A stretch of 64,000 nt of DNA from UBA7236 sp964463165 (lineage in GTDB: Bacteria > Bacteroidota > Bacteroidia > Chitinophagales > BACL12): the NCBI GenBank assembly GCA_964463165.1, contig CAYXBK010000013.1, positions 76,450-140,449 on the forward strand, written 5' to 3'. The notes under the pieces were generated by a model, which was not told the origin of the DNA, did not search any database, and saw nothing but the letters and a program-made list of their open reading frames with translations. The position numbers and the translations under genes are program-made. Shown piece after piece: positions 42,068-49,860 of the stretch. How positions within the stretch are numbered: the first letter of the stretch is position 1; every line of letters starts with the position of its first letter.

Positions 42068-43714
42068 ATGAAAAAACACATCGCACTCCTCATCTTTATT
42101 TCTTCCGTGACAACTTTTCTTCAGGCACAGATCTATTGGACAAATGAATATGGAAATACAAATGCAAATTACAGTTTTGCATTTATGTCGTATGTCGGAA
42201 AATATAAACATGTTTATGCCTGCGGCAGAGACGGCATGTTTGCCAAAATTGATCCATACGGAAATCTTCAATGGATTAAAAATATAGGCGGGCAAACAAA
42301 TTTAAATTTTGCGGAAGCAACAAATGGTGAATTTATGATTTGCGGTGTTGCACAGGTTGCAGGTGCCGGACAATTATCTCTTGTGCGCACAGATTCTGCC
42401 GGTAATATTATTTATTCCAAAATTTATAAAAGCAGCCGGCTTCTCGATGCAAAAATTGTAAGGGCAGATTCAACAAAAGATGAATATTTAATAAAATTCT
42501 GGTTCCGCACAATCAGCTCGGGTGATGATATTGCAGTAATGAAAATCAAAGGGAATGGAAAACCCATATGGCAATACAGATACGGCGAAGGTTTTTATGA
42601 CGAGCAAACGGGAGGAATTGTTCCGGATGGAAGCGGCGGTGCTTATGTAAGCGGATTATCCAATCAGGGTACCGGTAAATTATTTTGGGGACATATTGAT
42701 GAAAATGGTGTGATGGATGAAATCAAATATTATGGAAATAATTTCGGGCCCTCTGATAATTTATTCAGAACATCGGATGGCGGATTTATTATCAGTGGAA
42801 TTTATGCATCCGGTGGAATTTACACTCGCGACCCGTTTGCAATAAAACTCGATGCAGATGGAAATCCCGAATGGTTTTATTCGTATAAAAATGAAGCATA
42901 CAGCCTCGCATTCGGTTATTCGGGAAATAGCTCAATTGCTGAAGGTGCCGATGGCGATATATATGTTTCTGGCTTGAGCGGTTCAGGACCCGAATTTCAT
43001 TTACGTGTGATGAAAATAAATGCGGATGGGGTTTTGGAATGGATCAAAGACGGAGAACCCAGTGCATCAACAAGTTATTACCAGACAAGTGTATTATATA
43101 TTCCAAGAGAAAATCATGAAATCATCTGGATAGCCGACAGTAAAAATTACGGAGCCGATGGATTTGGATTAAATGATCTTGTGATCAGTGCAGAAGAAAG
43201 TGAATTAAACAGCTGTTTATGGTCGGAAGTTTTTCCCGAAACTGCAACGCAATCTTTTAACCCGATATCCGGTAATACAGTGAGGTTCGATATTTCACCA
43301 TCCAAAACAACATTACCGCTGCCATTTAATTTAGTTTATGATACCGCTCCTGTTTGCGATGGTGAATTTGCATTTGTTGCAGAAGAAAATACCCGTTTGA
43401 TGGAAACAAATTACGGCATCAATTATATCTCAGACAGTCTGGCTTATATCAAATCACTGCAAGAAAATTTTAATGCAGAATCAAAATTACTCATCTATCC
43501 GAATCCGGCTTCAGAATATATAAATATTTTAATGCAGGATGATTATGCGAGCTTTGTTATACGAAATATTAGTGGTGAACAAATTAAATCCGCAACAATA
43601 AATCATCTCAATCAAGTTCAAATTGATGTGCATGATTTATCACCGGGTATTTATTCGATTGAATTCATGAAAGAAAATCATGAAATAATTTCGGAGCGCT
43701 TTGTTAAAAATTAA
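42068..43714 (+). CDS. Secreted beta-propeller-like protein with T9SS sorting domain
   Basis: MKKHIALLIFISSVTTFLQAQ is a signal peptide. Residues about 40-370 contain repeated blade-like units of the type KIDPYGNLQWIKNIGG, KIKGNGKPIWQYRYGEG, KLDADGNPEWFYSYK and KINADGVLEWIKDGE, which suggest a PQQ- or WD-like propeller. Residues 474-548 form a T9SS type A domain (LIYPNPASEYINIL, LSPGIYSIEF, ERFVKN). Function unknown; probably a surface or released protein. Confidence 0.88.
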   Translation: MKKHIALLIFISSVTTFLQAQIYWTNEYGNTNANYSFAFMSYVGKYKHVYACGRDGMFAKIDPYGNLQWIKNIGGQTNLNFAEATNGEFMICGVAQVAGAGQLSLVRTDSAGNIIYSKIYKSSRLLDAKIVRADSTKDEYLIKFWFRTISSGDDIAVMKIKGNGKPIWQYRYGEGFYDEQTGGIVPDGSGGAYVSGLSNQGTGKLFWGHIDENGVMDEIKYYGNNFGPSDNLFRTSDGGFIISGIYASGGIYTRDPFAIKLDADGNPEWFYSYKNEAYSLAFGYSGNSSIAEGADGDIYVSGLSGSGPEFHLRVMKINADGVLEWIKDGEPSASTSYYQTSVLYIPRENHEIIWIADSKNYGADGFGLNDLVISAEESELNSCLWSEVFPETATQSFNPISGNTVRFDISPSKTTLPLPFNLVYDTAPVCDGEFAFVAEENTRLMETNYGINYISDSLAYIKSLQENFNAESKLLIYPNPASEYINILMQDDYASFVIRNISGEQIKSATINHLNQVQIDVHDLSPGIYSIEFMKENHEIISERFVKN

Positions 43715-43725
43715 TTGTGCTGCTG

Positions 43726-43759
43726 CAACTAACAACTGCCAACTGCTACTGCCAACTGG
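43726..43759 (+). repeat. CAACTGC-type 7-bp repeat after a T9SS gene
   Basis: Units CAACTAA, CAACTGC (twice), one 6-bp TACTGC and CAACTGG, starting 11 bp after the stop codon at 43714. Confidence 0.75.
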
Positions 43760-43768
43760 AATCTTAAC

Positions 43769-43999
43769 TCAAACCTTCCTCCAACGTTCTTTAATTCTGT
43801 CGATCAATTTGCGGTCACTCCATTCTGCATCGGCAATATATTCTTCTAAATAACCGCATTTCATGCAGACATAAACGGCCACAAAAAAACTTCTCCATCC
43901 GGTAACAGGAATTGAGCACCTGTCGCCGCGATTATGCTCGTCTTCATTTGTATAGATTTCATTGCTGCTGCATTTGGGGCAGATACCTGATTTTTTCAT
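43769..43999 (-). CDS. Small zinc-ribbon protein
   Basis: The 76-residue protein has two cysteine knuckles, CPKC (residues 8-11) and CMKC (about 46-49), with an additional Cys in GDRCSIP, predicting one zinc-ribbon domain followed by a charged helix (DRKLIDRIKERWRKV). No signal peptide, so cytoplasmic. It lies alone between convergent and divergent secreted-protein genes. Specific role unknown. Confidence 0.75.
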   Translation of the reverse strand: MKKSGICPKCSSNEIYTNEDEHNRGDRCSIPVTGWRSFFVAVYVCMKCGYLEEYIADAEWSDRKLIDRIKERWRKV

Positions 44000-44127
44000 G
44001 ATACGAATTTATTCATTTTCATTGATTACAAACTGATCAGCCCCGGATCAGGTAGCCAAATTTTAACTTAATTTCCATGAAAGAATGATATTTTGAGTAT
44101 AATTTTAATACTCTTAAATCATGGCTT

Positions 44128-46104
44128 ATGAAATATTGCTTTACTCCTCTTCTCTTTCTTCTCATTTCAACTTTACACGCACAGTATATTATTGATGAAC
44201 CGTTTGACGGTGCTATTTTACCTGCAGGCTGGACGCAAACCACTTTGGCGGCCGACGGAGGCTGGTTGCTCGGAGATAATTATGAATTAGGGAGCGCAAT
44301 TTATCAGGTACGTGAACATGGGAATTTCATCGGCACAAATGATAAATGTTTTTGCGATCACAATAATGATTTTTTGAAAAGCCCTGCGGTTGACCTCACA
44401 GGATTTACGCAACTCTGGTTAATTTTTGATTATTCTTTTATTGATTTTACACCCCAACAATTTTCAGTTGAAATTTCTACAAACGGCGGCGCTTCCTGGT
44501 CACTGCTCGATGATTTGACTTTCAGTGCAGGCGGATATATGGGCTGGTGGGAAACAAAATATTATGATCTCAGTGCTTATACAGGATACAGCAATGTGAA
44601 AATCGGATTTCGTTACAGCGATGGCGGCGACTGGTGGTCGTACGGAGCATCGCTCGATAACGTCAAATTATTTCAGCCGTTTGAAAATGATATAAGTCTT
44701 GATTCAGTTTCCGTTGAAAATAAATATACTGTTGCAGGAACCGGCATCACATTAAATGGTGTGGTAACAAATTATGGTTCGGAAGATCTGCATGCATTTA
44801 CTGCAAAATGGGATGACGGCATAATAAATAGTTCAGTCGAAATTTCAGGTCTCGATATTGCTCCGTTTGAAACTTATCATTTTTCACATGATCTTCCTTA
44901 CGTGCCTGCCGCTCCTCTTGCATATAATGTCGAATTATCTGCAATTGATCCGAATGATACGGAAGATCCTTATCTCATAAATAATGCTTTATCCATCGAT
45001 CTCCACGGCTGCAGCAGTAAACCTGATAAAAGAGTGCTCGCCGAACTGGCAACCGGCACCTGGTGTTCATGGTGTGTTCGCGGGCATGTGTATATGGACA
45101 GCATGTATTTATTATATCCGCAGGATTTTGTCGGTATCGCCGTTCATAATAATGATCCGATGGAAGTAAATAATTATGATTCTTCCATGTATGCGTATCA
45201 GAATTTTTTAAATTATAATGGAGGTGCGGCATATCCATCCATCATCGGTGAACATAAATATTATTTTGATCCGATCGATATGGAATATCGTTTAATACCT
45301 TTCATGGATCAGACTGTTCCGGCAGGTATCCGGGTTTTTGGAAATTATAACGATACGACCGGAATTTTACATATTGATTTAAAGGCAACGCTTGTTACCA
45401 AATTAAACGACATTGATTATCGGTTTAATTTGGTGCTCACCGAAGACAGTGTTACCGGTACAACTGCAGGTTTTGATCAATCAAATGCATATGCAGGGGG
45501 CGCTTTTGGTGATATGGGCGGCTATGAATTATTACCGAGCCCGGTGCCTGCAGAAGATATGGTATACGATCATGTTGCAAGATATCTCGCTGATACCTGG
45601 CATGGTGCGGAAGGCAGTATTCCGTCTGATGTAAATGATCTTGATACATTTTACAGAAGCTATGATATTTTAATTGATGATGATTGGGATACGGATGAAT
45701 TAAATATCATCGGTATGGTGTACGATTATAAAGATTCCAAAATGATTAATGTAAAAGAAGTGCAGTTCAGAACGCTGATTAGTGAAACGCCTGATACAAG
45801 TACAAACGATACAACAATTGTTGAAGCGGTAATAGATTTACATGCAATTCCTTCCGTAAAAATATATCCGAATCCGGCTGACGCATTTGCCGCGGTTTCT
45901 ATTTCAACGAATGATCGCTTTGATACCCATTTGACAATTACGGATATTACCGGAAAAATTGTCGGCTCGAAAGATTATGGATATCTTTCAGGTGATCAGA
46001 CATTGCCTGTAAACACTTCTATGCTCGAACAGGGTATTTACATTATTACGATCCGGTTTGATGATCAAACAATCAATAAACAATTAACTGTTTATCATCA
46101 TTAA
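44128..46104 (+). CDS. Secreted Omp28-like/thioredoxin-fold protein with adhesin-like N-terminus and T9SS domain
   Basis: The signal peptide MKYCFTPLLFLLISTLHAQ is followed by a jelly-roll domain of the cleaved-adhesin/choice-of-anchor J type (DEPFDGAILPAGWTQT, then GFRYSDGGDWWSYGASLDNVKLF; residues about 20-190). After a beta-sandwich linker, residues about 295-500 resemble Omp28-type thioredoxin-fold proteins, with the CxxC motif C313-S-W-C316 in LAELATGTWCSWCVRGH. Residues 577-658 are the T9SS type A domain (KIYPNPADAFAAVSI). A redox-active motif on a surface-exported protein suggests extracellular disulfide chemistry, which is inference. Confidence 0.85.
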   Translation: MKYCFTPLLFLLISTLHAQYIIDEPFDGAILPAGWTQTTLAADGGWLLGDNYELGSAIYQVREHGNFIGTNDKCFCDHNNDFLKSPAVDLTGFTQLWLIFDYSFIDFTPQQFSVEISTNGGASWSLLDDLTFSAGGYMGWWETKYYDLSAYTGYSNVKIGFRYSDGGDWWSYGASLDNVKLFQPFENDISLDSVSVENKYTVAGTGITLNGVVTNYGSEDLHAFTAKWDDGIINSSVEISGLDIAPFETYHFSHDLPYVPAAPLAYNVELSAIDPNDTEDPYLINNALSIDLHGCSSKPDKRVLAELATGTWCSWCVRGHVYMDSMYLLYPQDFVGIAVHNNDPMEVNNYDSSMYAYQNFLNYNGGAAYPSIIGEHKYYFDPIDMEYRLIPFMDQTVPAGIRVFGNYNDTTGILHIDLKATLVTKLNDIDYRFNLVLTEDSVTGTTAGFDQSNAYAGGAFGDMGGYELLPSPVPAEDMVYDHVARYLADTWHGAEGSIPSDVNDLDTFYRSYDILIDDDWDTDELNIIGMVYDYKDSKMINVKEVQFRTLISETPDTSTNDTTIVEAVIDLHAIPSVKIYPNPADAFAAVSISTNDRFDTHLTITDITGKIVGSKDYGYLSGDQTLPVNTSMLEQGIYIITIRFDDQTINKQLTVYHH

Positions 46105-46232
46105 ACAGAATTCCTGTTGCATACGCACGCATATTAAAGTTGCGATTTTATCAGGATGGAGGGATATAGACTTATCTTCCGCTGAATGAACTTTTCACCG
46201 CAGAATGCTGTATGATTGATTAAATTTATTTT

Positions 46233-46979
46233 ATGGCAATTCGCATTTACCCTGTTGGTGTGCAGGTGAAAGGAAATTTCAATAATGGCGAGATCTTGGA
46301 AAACAAACCCATCCAGATCAGTCCGGATACATCCAAACTACAACCTTATTCCAATTTGTTTTACTGGGCGCATGCCTGGGCAGAAACGACCAGCACCATT
46401 GGTTTGCATCCGCATAAGGCTTTTGAAATTATAAGCTTTGTTCTGGAGGGAACCATTGAACATTATGACACGAAAAATAAAACCTGGATCCCTTTAAACG
46501 CAGGAGATGTGCAGATCATCCGAGCAGGAAACGGTATCAGCCATGCGGAAAAAGTAATTGAAGGCGGCCATATTTTTCAGATCTGGTTCGACCCGAATAT
46601 CAATCAATCATTAAATGAACCGGCAAGTTATAATGATTATACTGCAGAAAGTTTTCCTGTCATCAAAGAAAATGGTTTTACAACAAAAATTCTCAAAGGT
46701 GAAAATGCACCTCTTCAAATGAATACGCCCGGTATTGCAATTAAAGAAATAAGTTTCGGGGCCGGAACACATGCATTGCCACTCAATGAAAATGAAATAC
46801 ATTCAATTTATCTCATAAAAGGCGCAATTGAATTAAATGGAAATAAAATTCTTGCAAATGATTTCTTCGTTGCCGAATCTGAAACTGCACTTCAATTTCA
46901 GTCTGAAGATGCCGGCAAATTATTTATCATCAGCTCGCTGAAAAAAGTACCTTACAAAACTTACGCTGAAATGGCGTGA
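46233..46979 (+). CDS. Pirin-family bicupin protein
   Basis: The N-terminal cupin carries the pirin metal-site pattern LHPHKAFEIISFVLEGTIEHYDT and GDVQIIRAGNGISHAEKV, giving the His and Glu residues for Fe binding. The second cupin is in residues about 150-245. Pirins act as quercetin-2,3-dioxygenases or redox-state sensors. The gene is convergent with the prenylquinone operon and ends directly at its last gene; a functional link is not shown. Confidence 0.9.
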   Translation: MAIRIYPVGVQVKGNFNNGEILENKPIQISPDTSKLQPYSNLFYWAHAWAETTSTIGLHPHKAFEIISFVLEGTIEHYDTKNKTWIPLNAGDVQIIRAGNGISHAEKVIEGGHIFQIWFDPNINQSLNEPASYNDYTAESFPVIKENGFTTKILKGENAPLQMNTPGIAIKEISFGAGTHALPLNENEIHSIYLIKGAIELNGNKILANDFFVAESETALQFQSEDAGKLFIISSLKKVPYKTYAEMA

Positions 46980-47885
46980 TTAAATTTGGCTGTAGAGGAA
47001 ACAACCGAGTCCGAAACTGATATATTCGAGAAAAAACAAAATCCACACGATGAGATAAAATCCGCGGACAGATTTTTTATTATTGAGGTCAGTGATACGT
47101 ATTCCGATCAGCAGGATCAGCAGCATAACGAAATGCATTGCTGAAAATAAAATGCGGTCAACCGGTAAAACAAAAACCGCCTGCACCACAAGCAAAATTA
47201 AAATTGTGCAAACCAAAAATGTATTACCGGAATAAAAAACATTTTTAGCACCCAATTGCAGACTCAGCGTCCGAATACTGAATTTTTTATCACCATCCAT
47301 ATCGGGAATATCTTTAAACCATGCAATTACAATACTGTAAATAAATATTGTTCCCGTTAATATCCAGACAATTCCCGGGATACGCACGGTGCCGTTCATC
47401 AGAAAATAAAAATTCTGAAACAAAAGCAAATTAACGATCAGTCCACGTACTGCGATAATGCAGAATGCCGACCAGAAGTAAAATCGCTTCAACCTGAATG
47501 GCGGGATGGAATACAATGTGCCGAGAAATAAACTGAGCAGAACGGTGAGCAATAAAAACCGGCCGATTAAAATCGCAATGCCGATTGAAATACATACGGA
47601 AATTAGAATGATCCACCACGCACCTTTTTTGGTAAAAGCTCCCGAAGCGAGCGGCAGCCATGGTTTATTTATTTTATCAATTTCCACATCAGTTATCTGG
47701 TTCAAACCCACGATAAATATATTTGCCCCCAGACAACTCAATAACGTAAGGATCAAATCAGGAAGATAAGCCGTTTCGTTTCCTGAAAATGCAACTGCGA
47801 TCAGATACAGCGACGTAACGCTGAGTATTGTCCCTGCAATTGTATGGGGACGTGAAAATGCGATAAATGATTTTAATACCGACAT
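46980..47885 (-). CDS. UbiA-family prenyltransferase of the homogentisate phytyl/geranylgeranyl transferase type
   Basis: UbiA enzymes attach polyprenyl groups to aromatic rings in the membrane. This one looks specifically like homogentisate prenyltransferases (plant VTE2, cyanobacterial Slr1736). The first Asp-rich motif is NQITDVEIDKINKPWLPLASG (N62, D66, D70), the second is KDIPDMDGDKKFSIRTLSLQLG (D192, D195, D199), and the mid-segment YSIPPFRLKRFYFWSAFCIIAVRGLIVNL matches that subfamily rather than UbiA or MenA. About eight or nine membrane helices are predicted. It is last in the operon; its ATG overlaps the stop of the preceding gene as TAATG, suggesting translational coupling. Confidence 0.87.
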   Translation of the reverse strand: MSVLKSFIAFSRPHTIAGTILSVTSLYLIAVAFSGNETAYLPDLILTLLSCLGANIFIVGLNQITDVEIDKINKPWLPLASGAFTKKGAWWIILISVCISIGIAILIGRFLLLTVLLSLFLGTLYSIPPFRLKRFYFWSAFCIIAVRGLIVNLLLFQNFYFLMNGTVRIPGIVWILTGTIFIYSIVIAWFKDIPDMDGDKKFSIRTLSLQLGAKNVFYSGNTFLVCTILILLVVQAVFVLPVDRILFSAMHFVMLLILLIGIRITDLNNKKSVRGFYLIVWILFFLEYISFGLGCFLYSQI

Positions 47886-48721
47886 TATTTTTCTGCTTTC
47901 ATTACACCAAACTGAATACTACCGTTCCGGTATCCTTTCTGCATAAACCGGATTGTATACGCACCTTTTATTGCCGGCCAGCCCGCCCTGACCAAGCCGA
48001 TTACACTTTTCCATTTTAAAGCGGATGTATAAACGGCATTCCAAAACGGGACAACCGATTTACTCCAATCTTCGGCAACAATATTTTTAAATCCGGCGGA
48101 TTCCGCAATTCTGTTGAGATCATGAATTGAAATCATCGGAGGTAAATGATAATTTTTACGGATCTGTTCAATAATTGATTTTTCCTCCTTCGTAAAATCG
48201 GGAGGTGTTTGGCGCACACACCAGGTAGCGATAATTAATTTTCCACCGGGAAGAAGAAGATTGTAAAACAAATCCATGAGTTGTTTTTTATCAGCAATAT
48301 GTTCTGCACTTTCAAGCGACCAGATGAGATCAAATTTTTTTCTTTCAGGGTCAATTTGCATCATATCACCCTCAATGATTTCAATTGCATGTCCCAGACT
48401 TTTTTTCTGATTAAATTCTCTTGCATTATTTGCCTGCACGCCACTCAAGGTATATCCCGTTACATGTGAATTGAATTTTCTATTGAAATATCTTGCGCTC
48501 CCTCCTACACCGCATCCTGCATCCAGAACATTGTCCGCTTTTTCAATTGCGGCCCAATTAATCAGTTCAGAAATGAGATCTATCTGCGCCTGCCTGTGGT
48601 TCTTTTTTTCACGTCCCGATTTTCCGTAAAATCCCTGATGCATATGTTCACCCCATACATCCAGCCAAAGTTGTGTTGATCTATTATAAAAACGGGCGAT
48701 ATTTTTATTCAATTCATTCAT
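47885..48721 (-). CDS. SAM-dependent methyltransferase like gamma-tocopherol methyltransferase (VTE4-like)
   Basis: I choose ATG 48721 (MNELNKN), which overlaps the upstream stop as TGATG. Characteristic family segments are VWGEHMHQGFYG (residues 22-33), RQAQIDLISELINWA, motif I VLDAGCGVGGSARY (65-78), the YTLSGVQANNA segment and the end GYRNGSIQFGVMKAEK. These match gamma-tocopherol C-methyltransferases, which methylate the chromanol ring; relatives also methylate other prenylated or indole rings, so the ring substrate is not certain. No transit peptide, as expected for a bacterium. Length is 278 residues. Confidence 0.82.
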   Translation of the reverse strand: MNELNKNIARFYNRSTQLWLDVWGEHMHQGFYGKSGREKKNHRQAQIDLISELINWAAIEKADNVLDAGCGVGGSARYFNRKFNSHVTGYTLSGVQANNAREFNQKKSLGHAIEIIEGDMMQIDPERKKFDLIWSLESAEHIADKKQLMDLFYNLLLPGGKLIIATWCVRQTPPDFTKEEKSIIEQIRKNYHLPPMISIHDLNRIAESAGFKNIVAEDWSKSVVPFWNAVYTSALKWKSVIGLVRAGWPAIKGAYTIRFMQKGYRNGSIQFGVMKAEK

Positions 48722-49620
48722 CAGCGAATAAAAATAAAATAACACAGAAGCAATAGCAGCAACCCGATACTGACAATAGCACCAATCTGATATTTATTTA
48801 ATTTCTCGGCAGGTTCACTTTGCCTTTTATGAAATGCATTTTTTAAATAACCCCACAGAGCCACAGGAATAAAAATAAATCCGGCGATGGAACCGAGCAG
48901 TACTCTCCAGATTAATTGCAAACCGCGGCCAAAAGATTTTTTTTCAATTTCAATTGCATCAGGCATATTGATGGTTGGCAGATGCTGCGGTTTAGTACCG
49001 GCAATTGCAAGACCATATTCATATTTACCCTTAAACCATTGCGGCCGGATATATTTGATTTCAATATTTTCAAAACCCGCATTTTCAAACCATGTTTTGT
49101 ATTGTTCCAAAGTTGGAAATAACATCCATGTATTTGCAATAAATCTTCCAAGGCGATTACCGGGCTCAAGTGGTCCGATCATTAATGCGACGCCACCCGG
49201 TTTAATAACACGTATGGCTTCCGTAATTCCTTTTTGCGGATCGGGCCAATATTCAATACTTCCTGCAGAAATATATCTGTCGAATGAATTGGGAGGGAAT
49301 GAAATATTTTCGGCATCACCCAATATAAATCTGCATCCGTTTAATTCGGGTTTTTGTTTTGCCTTTTTCATTTGATGCGGGCTTTGATCGAGACAGGTGA
49401 TGAATTCAGAGCGTACAAGTTTTGTAATTCCAACTGTGGTAAATCCTGTTCCTGATCCCACATCAATTGTTTTTAAATTACCCGCATCGAGTTTTGCAAG
49501 TTCAAGCGACCGGTCACGCATCGCCTCGGTCCAGAAAAGAGGATTTACATATTTATCATAAAACACGGATAAAAAACTGTAAAACCAATACGCTTCCTTT
49601 TTATGCTGAATAAGACGCAT
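48721..49620 (-). CDS. SAM-dependent methyltransferase like plant VTE3 (MPBQ/MSBQ methyltransferase)
   Basis: VTE3 methylates 2-methyl-6-prenyl-1,4-benzoquinol on the tocopherol and plastoquinone paths. The match runs along the whole protein: HKKEAYWFYSFLSVFYDKYVNPLFWTEAMRD, motif I TIDVGSGTGFTTVGI (51-65), CLDQSPHQMKKAKQKPEL, then SAGSIEYWPDPQKGITEAIRVIKPGG and TWMLFPTLEQYKTWFENAGF. As in the plant enzyme there are C-terminal membrane segments (residues about 238-262 and 277-298). Cyanobacteria use an unrelated-looking enzyme for this step, so the plant/archaeal-type protein here is notable. One base separates it from the ferredoxin gene. Confidence 0.88.
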   Translation of the reverse strand: MRLIQHKKEAYWFYSFLSVFYDKYVNPLFWTEAMRDRSLELAKLDAGNLKTIDVGSGTGFTTVGITKLVRSEFITCLDQSPHQMKKAKQKPELNGCRFILGDAENISFPPNSFDRYISAGSIEYWPDPQKGITEAIRVIKPGGVALMIGPLEPGNRLGRFIANTWMLFPTLEQYKTWFENAGFENIEIKYIRPQWFKGKYEYGLAIAGTKPQHLPTINMPDAIEIEKKSFGRGLQLIWRVLLGSIAGFIFIPVALWGYLKNAFHKRQSEPAEKLNKYQIGAIVSIGLLLLLLCYFIFIR

Positions 49621-49621
49621 A

Positions 49622-49858
49622 TTATAATCTTGAATTATTTTCAGTTAATAAATTTCCTGCAGGCAAATAATGCGAGATCGTGCTCACCGGGCAAATAATT
49701 TCGCAGGCCATACAGGCGATATCGCAAATTGTGTCGACTGCAATTGTATCAAAGCTGCTGATAAAGCCTGCCTTTTGCGGGCAAACTGCAACGCAGGCAC
49801 CGCAGTGGATACAGGCATTCCAGCCGATCGTGAATAATACTTGTTCGTGGTGACTCAT
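49622..49858 (-). CDS. 2[4Fe-4S] ferredoxin
   Basis: The 78-residue protein has cluster motifs CIHCGACVAVCP (C16, C19, C22, C26) and CDIACMACEIICP (C45, C49, C52, C56); the second has CxxxCxxC spacing. It sits 2 bp after the geranylgeranyl reductase gene and 1 bp before the VTE3-like gene. In some archaea an adjacent ferredoxin donates electrons to geranylgeranyl reductase, so it is probably the electron donor for side-chain reduction here. Confidence 0.9.
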   Translation of the reverse strand: MSHHEQVLFTIGWNACIHCGACVAVCPQKAGFISSFDTIAVDTICDIACMACEIICPVSTISHYLPAGNLLTENNSRL

Positions 49859-49860
49859 AT

